DNA of 64,000 nt, taken from the NCBI RefSeq assembly GCF_027595985.1, contig NC_073302.1, positions 11,242,390 to 11,306,389 of the forward strand. The letters run 5' to 3'. The notes beneath the pieces are model-generated. The model was not told where the DNA came from. It did not search any database and worked only from the letters and a program-made list of their open reading frames with translations. This DNA comes from Sorex araneus. Lineage: Eukaryota > Chordata > Mammalia > Eulipotyphla > Soricidae. This document shows, piece after piece, positions 40,177 through 51,700 of this stretch. The position numbers and the translations under genes are program-made. Positions within the stretch are counted from its first letter, which is position 1. The number at the start of each line of letters is the position of its first letter.

Positions 40177-40340
40177 GGGCCGGAGAGTGATGATATAGTG
40201 GGTGAGGCATTTGCCTTGCACGCAGCCGACCCAGGTTCAATCTCCGACATCTCATGTGGTTCACCCAGCACCGCGAGGCGTAATTTCTGAGTGAAGTGCC
40301 CGGAGAAACTCCTGAGCATCACCAGGTGTGACCAAAAAGG
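40177..40340 (+). mobile_element. SOR-type SINE
   Basis: GGGCCGGAGAGTGATGATATAG to GTGTGACCAAAAAGG. The tail has become a GA repeat. Confidence 0.8.
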
Positions 40341-40341
40341 T

Positions 40342-40367
40342 CAGAGAGAGAGAGAGAGAGAGAGAGA
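40342..40367 (+). repeat. GA microsatellite at SINE tail
   Basis: About 13 GA units. Confidence 0.9.
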
Positions 40368-40722
40368 TTTGCTTCAGATCATGTGTCCAGGACGAAATTC
40401 TCTCGAGAAGCAGCACATAGCCGAGGACTCCCCACTCAACTCAGGCCTCCATGCTCCTGACATTCTCCATCAGTGATGACAAGGACACTGGGATGCCAGG
40501 CGGGGGCCCTGCTCTTGCCCTGCGCGTGCTCCCCGGTGTCCTGGATCCATCACAGCTCTCATCAGAGGGGTTTCCTTTTGGTGCCAAAATGGCAGTGTAG
40601 GAAGCCAAGACTCTAGAACTTGTCACTTGAGCCCCACAACCAGTGGGAAACATCTCCAGGCACCAACTCAGGCTGTCTGACTCTAAACCTGGAGCCATTT
40701 ACGGGGTAGGGGGGTGTTTTTG

Positions 40723-40878
40723 TGATTTGGGGGCCACACCCAAGGGAACTCAGGGCTTCATGCTCAGGGATCACTCCAGGCAGTGCTCCGGGGAATCATA
40801 TTTGGTGGTGGGGATTGAAGGCAGATGTGGTGCATGTCTAGCCAGAGCCTTAACCATTGTGCTATCTCTTCGGCCCCA
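40723..40878 (-). mobile_element. SOR-type SINE (old)
   Basis: GGGGCCACACCCAAGGG, TGGGGATTGAAGGCAGATG and GTGCTATCTCTTCGGCC. Confidence 0.75.
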
Positions 40879-40899
40879 ACCCTCATGCCCCGGGTCCTG

Positions 40900-42190
40900 C
40901 ACCATCTGCAGAGAGCCTGCAGCCTCTGGGAGCTCTGGGAGAAACCTAAGGTCCTCAGCTCTGCACCCCGCCTCCCCCAGTCTGGCTCCTTGCTCCCTCC
41001 CTAGCATCCTGGTGGGTGGGGAGCAATCATGGCTCTCTTCACAGCCCACCCTTTCCCCATCCTCCCTTCTCCCTCCTCCCCGCTGCCCTTTGAGAAGCAC
41101 CTGTGCTATGGCCGTGTCCATCTGGCTCTGGCTGGGCCCCAGGCGGGATGGGGGTGGCTGAGGTTTATTTTGCGTCTGGTTTGAAGCCAGGCACAAAGTG
41201 TTTCCTAAGTGTCTGCTGACCCGTGTGCACGCGGCGGGTGTCAGGAGGCAGGGAACGATGGCTGGCAAGAATGGCTGGCTTTTGTCACACGCGCTGAGGC
41301 CCCACAAATGCCATCACACTGCCTGTCTCACATCCTCCACCCAGGGTGGTCGCCCTTGGTTGAGGACACTGAGGTTGTCCCAGGTGAGTTCGCCCAGCCA
41401 GGAAGGGGAAGGCCTGGGATTTGACCTGGGGCCTGTCCATCCCTTCCCCAGTCAGCCAATCCAAAGAACTCAGCCACGCCGGACCCAGCAGGACGCTGAG
41501 GAGAAGTCACGAGAGGCCAAGAGCTGGCCCGAGGTCACGCCATCCGCACCCGTATCCGGTGTGGTCTCCCCAACTCCAACAGGAAGTGCCCAGGAGGGTG
41601 TCACCCAGGAAGAGGGTCCTTGCGTGGGGAGAGACTCGAGTGCTGCCCATCACCTCCTTCCCATTTGTCCCAACCGGAATGTTTCAATCTTGTACTTCGT
41701 ATTTACTCTGAAATGGCTTTCATCTGACTTCCCCCCTTGCTCGGCAATTTAGCTGTCAGAGTAAATAAATGTGAAGCTGGCTCTGCCGTCTCCCCCAGCT
41801 CACGTTACCTTCCTAGAATTACTCCCCGGCGGGGCCAAACCTCTGCTGGGGGCGCTCCCACAGAACGATCTGGTTACTCACAAAGTCCTTCTTTAAAGCC
41901 GAACCTTGAACCTAGACTCAGGTGGAGGAGGAGGGCCAAGTTCACCTCCAGGGCCGAGATGCCGCGTCTGCTGCAGGCCTGGGCTGAGCTTGGGAAGGCC
42001 TCGTCCGGTGCCAGAGACAGATGACATTGAACATGGACACTGGATGTTATACAAGGAAGGGACTTCAGCGGTGCTGGCCGTCTTCTGCCTGGCTGATGTG
42101 CGTTCATTCCCCTGAGCACAGGAAGTGGACCCACCCTCACTTCACAGATGAAGAACCGAGACTGAAGTGGGGGGTGAAGAGCTTGGTCAG
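40900..42190. other. SINE-free unique intergenic block
   Basis: No gene recognised. A balanced, non-repetitive part at 41660-41790 (TTTACTCTGAAATGGC, GCAATTTAGCTGTCAGAG) stands out as a possible enhancer upstream of LHX6. Confidence 0.35.
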
Positions 42191-42195
42191 GCGTT

Positions 42196-42310
42196 GTCAG
42201 GAGAAAGCCCTGAGCATCACCAGGGGTGGCCCAAAAAGCAAAGAAGGAGGAGAAGGAGATGGAAGAGGAGGAGGAAGAGGAGGAGGAGAAGGAGGAGGAG
42301 GAGGAGGAGG
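42196..42310 (+). repeat. SINE 3' fragment running into a GGA/GAA repeat
   Basis: CCTGAGCATCACCAGGGGTG and GCCCAAAAAGCAAAG are the end of a SINE. About 65 bp of GGA/GAA simple repeat follow. Confidence 0.75.
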
Positions 42311-42394
42311 CAGTTTCTCTAGCCTCACTTTCTTTCTATCTGAAAGATTTTTCTCACCTCCAGATGCACCCAACTTTCCTTAAGTTCTGGTTTT

Positions 42395-42560
42395 TTGTTT
42401 GCTTTTGGGCCCCTCTACCCGGCGATACACAGGGGTTCCTCCTGGCTCTGCACGCAGGAATCACTCCTGGTGGTGCTCAGGGGACCATATGGCGTGTCAG
42501 GGGTCAAATCTGGGCATGTGCAAGGCAAGCGTTCTACCCGCTATACTATCGCTCCAGTCC
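42395..42560 (-). mobile_element. SOR-type SINE
   Basis: CCCGGCGATACACAGGGG and CTATACTATCGCTCCAG. Confidence 0.85.
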
Positions 42561-42783
42561 CACCTGCAGTCAACTTTCACAACTGCCTTTCACTGTAGCT
42601 CAAAATGACGCCACACTAGTTGTTTGAGATTGCAAAGCCAAAGCCATGCTCCTGGTCTTTCTTGAACTACTTCTGCCTGAAGACACTACTGCACAGCACT
42701 GCCTAACATTTATTGGCTCTTTTATACCCAGCATCTCTCTTTGGGCCAAAAGGGAGGAAGAGAAGTTAAAAGAGAGATGGAGA

Positions 42784-42952
42784 GGGGCTGGAGCGATAGC
42801 ACAGCGGGTAGGGCGTTTGCCTTGCACGCGGCTGACCCAGGTTCGATTCCCAGCATCCCATATGGTCCCCTGAGCACCGCCAGGGGTGATTCCTGAGTGC
42901 AGAGCCAGGAGTAACCCCTGTGCATCGCCAGGTGTGACCCAAAAAGAAAAAA
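42784..42952 (+). mobile_element. SOR-type SINE, young
   Basis: Near-consensus, flanked by AGAGAGATGGAGA. Confidence 0.9.
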
Positions 42953-42965
42953 AAAAGAGAGAGAT

Positions 42966-43090
42966 GGAGAGATGGTACCATGGGCAGGGCACTTGCCTTG
43001 CACGTTGCCAACCCAGGTTTGGTGTTCATCCCCCTCCTTTTGGTCCCCTAAGCACTACCAGGTGTGACCCTAAAACTAAGAGAACGAGAA
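42966..43090 (+). mobile_element. SOR-type SINE (shortened)
   Basis: GAGATGGTACCATGGGCAGG and TAAGCACTACCAGGTGTGACC. Confidence 0.65.
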
Positions 43091-43204
43091 AGAGATAGAT
43101 CCCACATCAAGACCAGGACTCAGATCCAGTTAGATAGTACAGGATGTGTGTGTGTATATGGATGTATGCAGAGTATACATCCTCTTGCATGCAGCCTGGA
43201 AATA

Positions 43205-43370
43205 AAAAGTATGAGCTCTAATGTCAGATGAATCTGGCTTTAAGTTCTGGCTCTTGCAATGACAAGCCATGTGACACTCTGTGTTGCATGTCCCATGACG
43301 TGTCTGCACCTCAGTGGCTTCATCAGTGCCAGGAGTGTAACAGGCACCTCCATTTCGTGTGTAATTAAAA
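43205..43370 (+). mobile_element. MIR remnant
   Basis: GAATCTGGCTTTAAGTTCTG, GCACCTCAGTGGCTTCATC and nearby wording follow MIR. Confidence 0.5.
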
Positions 43371-43626
43371 CAGGCCCCTGCAAAGCCCTTCACAGACAAA
43401 AGTACCCAGGAGCCGTAGTTGAGTTTGTCAAGCACGAAAGAGATCTTTGATAAAAGTTTCGCGGGTGAAGTGGGTGTTTGAAGGTGAATGCATGTGTGTG
43501 CACGCGTGCACGTGTGTGTATGTGTATGTGCGAGCATGTGTGTATGCACACACAGTAACACACTTGAGTAAATGCACGCATCTCAACAACCCTCACCACA
43601 CACACCATTAAAGAACAGAAACTTTT

Positions 43627-43797
43627 TTTTTTCCTTTTTGGGTCACACCCAGCAATGCACAGGGGTCACTCCTGGCTCATGCACTCAAGAATCACCCCTG
43701 GCGGTGCTCAGGGGACCATATGGGATGCTGGGATTTGAACCCGGGTTGGCCGCATGCAAGGCAAACGCCCTACCCACTGTGCTATCGCTCCAGCCCC
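43627..43797 (-). mobile_element. SOR-type SINE, young, with 18-bp TSD
   Basis: Full antisense copy. The perfect repeat TAAAGAACAGAAACTTTT lies at 43609-43626 and 43798-43815. It is the last SINE before LHX6. Confidence 0.93.
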
Positions 43798-44114
43798 TAA
43801 AGAACAGAAACTTTTCACTCTGAACTTTGGTACCTCCAAGCAATACATGGCTGGAATACCGGAGGTAGAAGCCATGGCCAGGACCGGGCTATTTCCGTGT
43901 ACCTCAATTCGTCTGTCCTGGAACAAACAGATCCTGCTATCTCGGGGGGGGGGGGGAGGCGTGAGACTTTAGCCCACATTGTGGGCAGAGGCTGGTCTGC
44001 TGTGTGCACGAGGATGTGACAATGTGTGCACATGCCCGAGCCTGCAACTCTTGGGAATCAGTGTCTGCAGAGGTGTGTGAGTTTCTCTGCCTCGAAATGT
44101 TTCTCTCACCATCT

Positions 44115-44117
<3 letters not shown>

Positions 44118-44159
<42 letters not shown>
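44118..44159 (+). repeat. GT microsatellite
   Basis: About 21 GT units. Confidence 0.95.
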
Positions 44160-44160
<1 letters not shown>

Positions 44161-45258
44161 CACATCCGTGCTGTGCAAGGGACACAGGGTTTCACATGGG
44201 TCTGGAAGCTTCACGGGAGGCTGTGCTCCTCCGAGACCAGAGCTGTGCACACGTGTCAAACAGTTACAGGGGTCTCGAGTGTGACAGGGGGCGACGGTAG
44301 AGGTGCAGCAGCGCAGGGTGGGGCGAGGTGCTGTGTGCAGGTGTCTGGAGGCACGACAGAAAGTCTGAGTGCGCTCTTTGGGGGTTTGGAAGAGAATGTG
44401 GGTTTCCACGTGGCTCTAGGGCTCAGGGTGTGCGTGGAGGACGGGCTGGGAGCCTGGGCAGGGGGTGGGGTCTAGGGGGGGCATGGGAGCATATGCACAT
44501 CAAGGGGCGAGGGTGTTGGGGTGGGGGGAGTCTGTCTTGCAGTGAAGGCATCCTCAGCTATGTGACTGCAGGCCTGTGTTTGGGAGCTTGTGTCTCCTGT
44601 CTGGGACCCCCACCTCACACCTCTTTTAAGAAGCCGGGAACCCTAGAGAAAAAGATTGGGCGTTAGGGTGGAGGACTCTAGGGGGGGGGTTGGAGGAGGG
44701 GGGGCTCTTACAGGCAGTCCCTCCCAGGAGAATTCAGGAGAGCCCAGTCACACTCAGTGCTCCTCCGAGGAGGCAGGGCTGGAGGAGCCGAGCAGGTGTG
44801 TCTGGTGGGGGAGGGGGTGCCCTGAGCCGGGCAGCGATGCCAGCAGGACACCGCGGCCCACGTCCACGCAGACACCAGTGTGCCAGGCCGGGGGTGGTGT
44901 CGCAGGGAGCTTGACTTCGTGGGGCACGTTCTCCTCCTCTGCCCCCAGGGGTGACCTCCAACAACCCCCCCCCCCGCCCTGTTCCCGTGAGTGGGACTGC
45001 GCCCGCGGGCCGGGTGGGCGCGAGCTGGGTGCGGGTGCCGGGCCGCGCTTTTGTACGCCGGGGACGCCTGGGCGCGTCTGTCCGCAGCGCGGAGTTTCTG
45101 TGCGTCTGTATGTCTGTGTGTGTGTGTCTCTGGGTCGCTGCCTCGCTGTGTGTGTCTCGCTCTCCCTTGGCGGGAGGGGATTGGTCACACATGACTCATC
45201 TTGAACCGAACGGGGCTCCAGCGGCAGGGCGGCCGTCGCCGCAGCTGGAGGGAGAGGC

Positions 45259-45414
45259 GGAGGAGGAGGAGGAGGAGGAGGAGGAGGAGGAGGAGGAGGA
45301 GGAGGAGGAGGAGGAGGAGGAGGAGGAGGAGGAGGAGGAGGAGGAGGAGGAGGAGGAGGAGGAGGAGGAGGAGGAGGAGGAGGAGGAGGAGGAGGAGGAG
45401 GAGGAGGAGGAGGA
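45259..45414 (+). repeat. Perfect GGA trinucleotide repeat, about 52 units
   Basis: About 156 uninterrupted bp, ending about 280 bp before the LHX6 exon 1a ATG. In the frame of that ATG it reads GAG, poly-Glu. The strand asymmetry favours triplex or G-quadruplex structure. Confidence 0.95.
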
Positions 45415-45691
45415 CTGCGAAGAGAGCTGGGAGGAGGCGCAGGAGGGGGCGGGGGCCTCTCCAAGTTTGTCGGGACCTTCTTCCGAGGCAGCGGCGGCGG
45501 CAGCCGGGGAGGCCGGGGCTGCGCGCGGGCCGGGGCCGGGGCGGAGGGCTGGGGCCGGGCCCGGGGCTGCGGGGCCGGCGCCTCCGCTCTGCCACTGCTC
45601 GTGCTTCAGTCTCGGCTCGCGCCGCGGCCGTGGCCCCCCTGGACGCGGCTCCGGGCGCTGCGCACCCGCGGAGCCCGCCGCGCCCCGGCCC

Positions 45692-45775
45692 ATGTACTGG
45701 AAGCATGAGAACGCGGCCCCGGCGCTGCCCGAGGGCTGCCGGCTGCCGGCCGAGGGCGGCCCCGCCACCGACCAG
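45692..45775 (+). CDS. LHX6: LHX6 exon 1a coding part
   Basis: Twenty-eight codons, [10 protein letters not shown] to GGPATDQ, then donor GTGAGC. This is the longer N-terminus known for LHX6. The ATG context is weak (C at -3, T at +4). The frame stays open upstream past the GGA repeat, with another in-frame ATG at 45191. Confidence 0.92.
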
Positions 45776-48700
45776 GTGAGCCGGCCCGGGGGATGGGGCA
45801 GCGCGGCCGCGGCCGGACCCCCGCGGGACCAGGCCGGGTGGCGGGCGGCCGCAGGGAGGAGGAGGGGGCGCGGGGGTGCGGGGGTGCGCCCGCGAGTGTG
45901 TGTCTGGGAGTGTGTGAGCGCGCGCGAGCGCGAGGGGGGGTCGCGGAAAGCGGGAACACATTATGCAAATGTTGGAGGAATTTCTCAAAAAGCGATTTAG
46001 CAAAGACACAGGCGAATCAAGAGGAGGCGAGGCGGGTATTGTCCGTCTGAATAGGCGCTGATAGCGCCGATGAGCCGGGGGTTGTGCGGGCGCCGCGCGG
46101 AGAATCCCGAGACGCGGGGCCCATCCCGGGCGCGCCGAGGGACTGCGGCGTGCTCGGCCCTCCTCTGGGCCGCCGCGGCTTTCTCTTTCGGGGTCCCGTC
46201 GCGCCCCCCGGTCTCGCCCCGGTTTCGCTCCGGGTTTCCCCGCGCGCGGCCCTCGAAGGGCGCCGGAGCCGTGCCGTCACCGCCGCATCCGTTCCACCAC
46301 GCGCGCGCCGATGTTCCTAGCGCGCAGGGTTTTATTTTCCTCCAACGCCCCCCTCCCCTCCATCTCCTTTTTATTTTCTTTCTTTCTCCCTTTTCTCCTT
46401 TTTTGCATTTTGTGCCGAGAGGAGGAAAAGGGAGCGAGGGAAGGAGGGGGTGGAAGGAGAAAAAATTCGATTTTTAATTACTACCATTAAAAAATCAAAT
46501 TTGCAATTCTTTGGGCGGCCTGATGGATCTCACTGATTGACAGTTGGAATTGACACTCTGGCTACCTCTTATCTTGGGCATTCACGACAATTTCTAATTG
46601 CAGGTAGTTTATGTGTGTGCGCGTGTTTTTTTCCCCCCCTTAGAGGCCTGGATTGCAAGGGAACTAAGCGATTACTTCAAGAGCCACGGGTTAAGTGCAG
46701 GGAGAGGGGGAGAGAGAGGGAAAAATCCAATCCAAATTCAAATTGCTTCATTAGAGAGACACCGCTTTTGTGGGGAAGGGCTTTAAATGCCCACTACAAA
46801 GTTAGGACTCATTGTTCCGCGCCGGTTTATATAACAGGCGCGGGGAGGCGCTGGGCTCTGGCTGAGCGAAGCCAGTTCTGCAGCCGCAGCCGCCTGCGTT
46901 CCCTCCCCCCTCCCCCAGGTGATGGCCCAGCCTGGGTCCGGCTGCAAAGCGACCACCCGCTGCCTTGAAGGGACCGCGCCACCGGCCATGGTGAGTTTGC
47001 GCGGCGCTGCCTTCGTCCCCAGTCCTGGGGAGGTGACCCGGTTTTCGGGGGCCCATGTGCCGGGGAACGCTGTCTTTGAGTCGGGAGGGGGGGGTGTTCA
47101 GGGCCGGGAATGAGGGAGCTGACCGCTCCCGGCCCGCAGGATGCGGGTGCGCAGAGTTGGAGCCGCTTCTTCCTACCCTGTAGGCCCTCACATTCTTGTC
47201 CTCGAGCCCCCAGCGCGGCGTCTGGGGGGGATTTCGTTGTCAGTGGATGCGCAGGGTTAGCATCGGCCGCCGCAGCGACGCTGGGCGCGGGGCTCGGGCG
47301 CTCGGCTCAGGGCCCTGCTCCCCGCCTGTGCCCGCATCTGCAGGCGCAGTCGGACGCCGAGGCCCTGGCGGGGGCTCTGGACAAGGACGAAGGCCGGGCG
47401 TCTCCTTGTACGCCCAGCACGCCGTCGGTCTGCTCACCGCCCTCCGCCGCCTCCTCCGTGCCGTCGGCCGGCAAGAACATCTGCTCCAGCTGCGGCCTCG
47501 AGATCCTGGACCGGTATCTGCTCAAGGTGAGGCGCGTGGGGGGGCGGGTCGGGGGGGGGGCATCGCAGCCTCCAGCAGGCCAGGTCCACGTCATATCAGT
47601 CCTGTCCCCGAGGCTTCCCGAGTGCGTGGCATCGGGCCGAGTCTTCGCTTTTCTCTGCAGAGCCTCCCAGCGGGCAACCCCCCCTACCCCCACCCCCTAG
47701 TCTGGGGGGAGGTGGGAAAACGGGGAGAGTTTTTATTCTCACCTCCCCGAGAGAGCATCCCGGTTAGGGAGGAAAAGTGAGGCAGTCCCTCGCAGCTCCT
47801 GAACTCGAGCGGCTGTGTCTGCAAATGAGACCGGGGGAACGGCATTTCCCCCTCCCCAACGCCCCCTCCCCGCAACTCCGCGTGAAAAGAGGCCCGCGCT
47901 GAGCCGCCCCCCCACCTCCGCCCCCTCCCCAGGTCAACAACCTCATCTGGCACGTGCGCTGCCTCGAGTGCTCTGTGTGTCGCACGTCGCTGAGGCAGCA
48001 GAACAGCTGCTACATCAAGAACAAGGAAATCTTCTGCAAGATGGATTATTTCAGGTAGGCGGCGGCGGCCGGCCCGCCAGCAGCGCCCAGCGCGGCATCC
48101 CCGCCGCACCCCCCGCGCGCCGACGCCGCGCCCCGGCTGCGTCCCTCACCCGCTGGCCCGGCGCGCCGTGCGGGCCCAGACCCCCCCACCCCCCGCCCAC
48201 CCCCGGCTCCCGGCGCCGCCACCACCCAGGAGCTCCGGGCCTGGCGCGCGCCCCCGCCGGTGCAGGTCCCGGCCCGCGATGCGATGCGCCTCCGGTTCCT
48301 GCGCCTCCCCTGGGCTGCGTTTGCGTCTCTGGCCGCGCATCTGGGCTTGGACCTGACTCTCCAGGCTCCAGGTTTCCGAGCTCCAGCACCTACGTGGAGC
48401 TCTGATCCCCCCGGCTTAGGTCCCTGGCTCGAGCCGGTCCCAGCCAGAGCTCAGGCTGCACTCCCAGTGCGCGCCTGCTCCCACCTCCTTTGCCTGCAGC
48501 TTGTGCCAGCCCCTCTCTCCGCGGCAGGATCCGGAACTGCGTGCACCCCAACTCTTGTCCGGGCCCTGGCCCTGGCCCTGGCCCCCCTCGCTCACTTAAG
48601 CATGGTTAAGGTCCGGGCTCAAGCACCAGCCTCGCAAGGGCCTCGGATTCCATCCGTATCCCAGCCCCAACTTGGGTCTCGGCTCGGGACTCTGGCATCG

Positions 48701-51700
48701 CTGCAGGGGTAACGTTTGGAATCTGGGGTCTTGTGCAAGTGCTGGGTGGCTGATTCCGTCCCAGCTGCAGCGCAGTCTCCTTGGGTGCGGCCTCAGGCAA
48801 TGGGGGCAAGAAGAAGGGAGCCAGGGCTGCAGGCAGCCAGGGCCTTGGGTGGGCAGACCCCCAGCTTGCCAGGGCGCTGCACCCCACCTGGCAGCTCGAG
48901 CACAGCCAGTTCCCCTCTCAACAGCTTGAGATCTCACAGCTTACACTGGGTTGGCTGGGGTCATGAGGTCGAGGTCACTGCGAGGTCAGGGGCAAAGCTA
49001 TTGCCCGGTCACCACGCAGCCAGCCAGAGCTGAACCTGGCCAGAGACCCAGCGCTCAGGGCTATGAAGGCGAAGGCGACAGGAGTCGAGTAGGAGACCCT
49101 CCAGAGACAGACCCTTTGGCCCGGGTTTTCCCCAGCCAAGTGAGGAAAGCTTTCTCCCCGACCTCCTCCCCCAGGTCCTGGCTTTATTCATCTTGGGAAG
49201 AGCCCCCCACCCTCACCCCACCAACCCTCCAGGCTCAGAAAGATCCCCAGACGCAGGAAAGGGGACTCAGGAAAGGGGACGGAGGTCCCCACCCCTGGCA
49301 TGAGGTCTTTTGGTGCTGCCATGGTTTGGGGGCAACCCCGCAGGATGTGCAAGTTCTGGACTGTTCTGTGCGGGTGGTGAGAGAAAGGTGCTCTGGGGGC
49401 CCTCCTGGGGGCTCTGCTGGCCTCAGCATGGCTGGTGTGCATGTCAGGGTGGGGGTGCTGCTTCACCGGGCAGGTGCGGGTGCCCAGGGTGTTCCTTTGG
49501 AGCAAGTTTTATCTTTCAGTCGGTTTGCCCCGGGGGAGAGCAAGATGCTCTCTGTGCCTGCTGGCTTTTTGCGTGTGCACGGGTGTGAGAGGGAAAGCAG
49601 GGTGGCTAGGACAAGGTTCCCTCGGAAGAGGATCAGATGCAAGCGGGGAAGGTTCTGAATTCCTACCCTTGCTGCCTCTGAGCCTCCTGCAAACACGGCC
49701 AACCAGGAGGCCGGTGGGATGCGGACTGGGGCCCCGGGCTGAGGCTGTGTGTGTGTTTCAGAAGAGATGGTCTGATGGAGTCAGGGCGATGTTCTCCACA
49801 CTGTCCCCTCTGACTGTGGGTTCGCCAGAGCAGGGATGGGAGGGTGGGGACTGCGTCTCTCCACGTCCCTGCGCCAGGCCTGGCTCCTGTGTGCCAAGCA
49901 GCCAGCAGCTGTTGTGGAGTTTCTCTTGCACTCCCCCCCCCCCCAACCCCGGGCTAGCTAGGGCCAAGGCTCCAGCCTGGGGAAGGGAGCAGGGGGATCT
50001 CTCCAACAGGGACAAACCATGGGCCTTGCAGGCCTCCGAGGCTACATGCCCACCACTCATGCCCAGCTGTTCCGCGCTGCCCTGTGTGTTGGGCTTGGTC
50101 AGACTCAAAGGATGAGTTAAAAACTCAGGCTCCGGCTCCATTGTTCGGCCTCTCCACAAGCTCTAGAATCCCCCTTCCCAAAGTGCTCAGCCCCCCCTTC
50201 CCACCCTAGTGGGCTCCAGACTTGGAGAGCAGCAGAGCCTGGATCAGAAGGTGACCCGATGTGACCACCATGAATGAGCACGTCACTCCCTCTTGCTTGT
50301 CCCTTACGGGTGATCTCGAAGGTCAGGCCAGGGAGGAAGGTCCATGGAGCCTCCTGAGCTTGCGAGTGGCCTGGGTGCTGTGATTGTCACCATCCTCACT
50401 CTTGACAGTGGGGACAACTCAGACAACCCCTTGCTGGTACAGTTTGAAGAGGAAAAGGACCCAGCCGGTTGCTATTGGACTCCCGGTTCTGAGTGCTAAT
50501 CCTTTCCCAGTGCCCCTTCCTATGAGCTCCAAAAGTAAAACTGAAACAGATTTCTGGAGGGAAAGAACTCATCTGATCATACCTCCCCCTCTCCCTCCCC
50601 ACCTCCACGCCCTCCCTGCCCTGACTCACCCAGCCCCCAGCTCTCCCCGCAGGCATAACCCATCCCTAGCAGCCCCACCTGGAACAAAAATAATTAAACC
50701 CACAAAAAAGGGAAAGGAAAGGTCTGGGCAGTGCCAGGCAGGGACTACTGTCTGCTCTGAGCAACACCCAGGCCCCAAGGAGAATAGGGATGGAGGAGGG
50801 GCAGAGAGAGCAGAGCTGGGGGTCCCCTAGGAGCTCTTTCCTGAAACCAGAGTCAGGGGTCTGTGGCCTTGGACAGCGCAAGCAAAGCCGAGGTCTCTCA
50901 TCATGGAGCCGAATGGGGAGCTCAGGGAGGGGATACTGAGCCCCCTCTTTCTCCAAGCCCTCCATCCCACGTGTCCCCTCCAAGATAATGTCCCTATCTT
51001 TGATGTCACCTGGCAGTTGGTGTTGGTGTTCAGAAGGTCGGAGGTTCAGAAGCTCTCCCAAGATTACTAAAGCAGGAAGTCTCAGAGGCTGGGGGTGGCC
51101 AGAGGCCCGTGCGCTGCCCACTGACTCGCCTATGGGGAGGACTTTGGTTTGCCCCTGGCTCTCTGTGGTCTTGGCAAGGGAGTTAGCTGGTCCTCCTGCT
51201 CTCTGCCTCAGTTTCTCCAGCTTTCCCCCTACACAGGCATCTCACTAGTTCTTGTACCTTCAGCAGATTCCCACCACCTCTGGACTCCCAAATTCTAGCA
51301 AAACAGAACAGACCCCCCCCAAAACCAAAGACTGGCCGGGAGGTGACCGTGCTTTCTGGTTTCTTCTGTGTTCCTTTCCCTTTTCTTTGGGGAAGTGAAG
51401 CAAAGGCCCGGGCCAGCGGTGGGGATGAGGTTCCTTTTGGGGACATTTATGGCTTCCCTGGGCTCAGCGGCTGCACCCGCAGATAGCTTCCTCCTGCCAC
51501 AGCCCACAGGCCTGCCGTTGCCACCCCGCCCCTAAATAGGACTGGACAGTCTTGTGTGCCTGGCTCCGTGGCCTCCTGAAGCACCATGCCATTGTGTACC
51601 GGGGAGGCCAGTGGCCCTGGAGAGGGGAAAGTGACCAGTCCAGGGTCACCAGGAGGGTGGGGGAGGAGGAGGAGGAAGGGGGAAGAGAGGGGAGGAGGAC

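Larger units (their letters stand above)
34406..45100. other. RBM18-LHX6 intergenic region
   Basis: About 10.7 kb with many SINEs up to 43.8 kb and then none. It has MIR remnants and microsatellites. The frames seen here lie in repeats or simple sequence, and I support no gene. A SINE-free block at 40.9-42.2 kb may hold regulatory DNA. Confidence 0.6.
44950..46330. promoter_or_regulatory. LHX6: CpG island and upstream promoter of LHX6
   Basis: CpG-rich sequence around exon 1a. It includes a GGA repeat, an AP-1-like TGACTCA at 45192 and, downstream of exon 1a, a perfect POU octamer. Limits are by eye. Confidence 0.65.
45776..46918 (+). other. LHX6: LHX6 intron 1 with second promoter
   Basis: The first part is CpG-rich. 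The second (46440-46760) is AT-rich with homeodomain-type sites and a PBX-MEIS motif. A TATA box then precedes the short-form start. Confidence 0.7.

Noticed and set aside
44754-45464. A 236-codon minus-strand frame with a long proline run
   Set aside because: It is the complement of the GGA repeat (CCT read as Pro) plus GC-rich promoter DNA. There is no family signal outside the repeat, and the LHX6 exon lies on the other strand.
45185-46009. Minus-strand frames with long Leu or Ser runs over the LHX6 CpG island
   Set aside because: They are other frames of the same trinucleotide repeat. A low-complexity artefact.
46070-46477. A 135-codon frame between LHX6 exon 1a and exon 2
   Set aside because: CpG-island composition only. 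LHX6 exon phases join correctly without it.
48260-48712. A 150-codon frame after LHX6 exon 4
   Set aside because: Stop-poor GC-rich intron start. It has no similarity to LHX6 or to any family I know.
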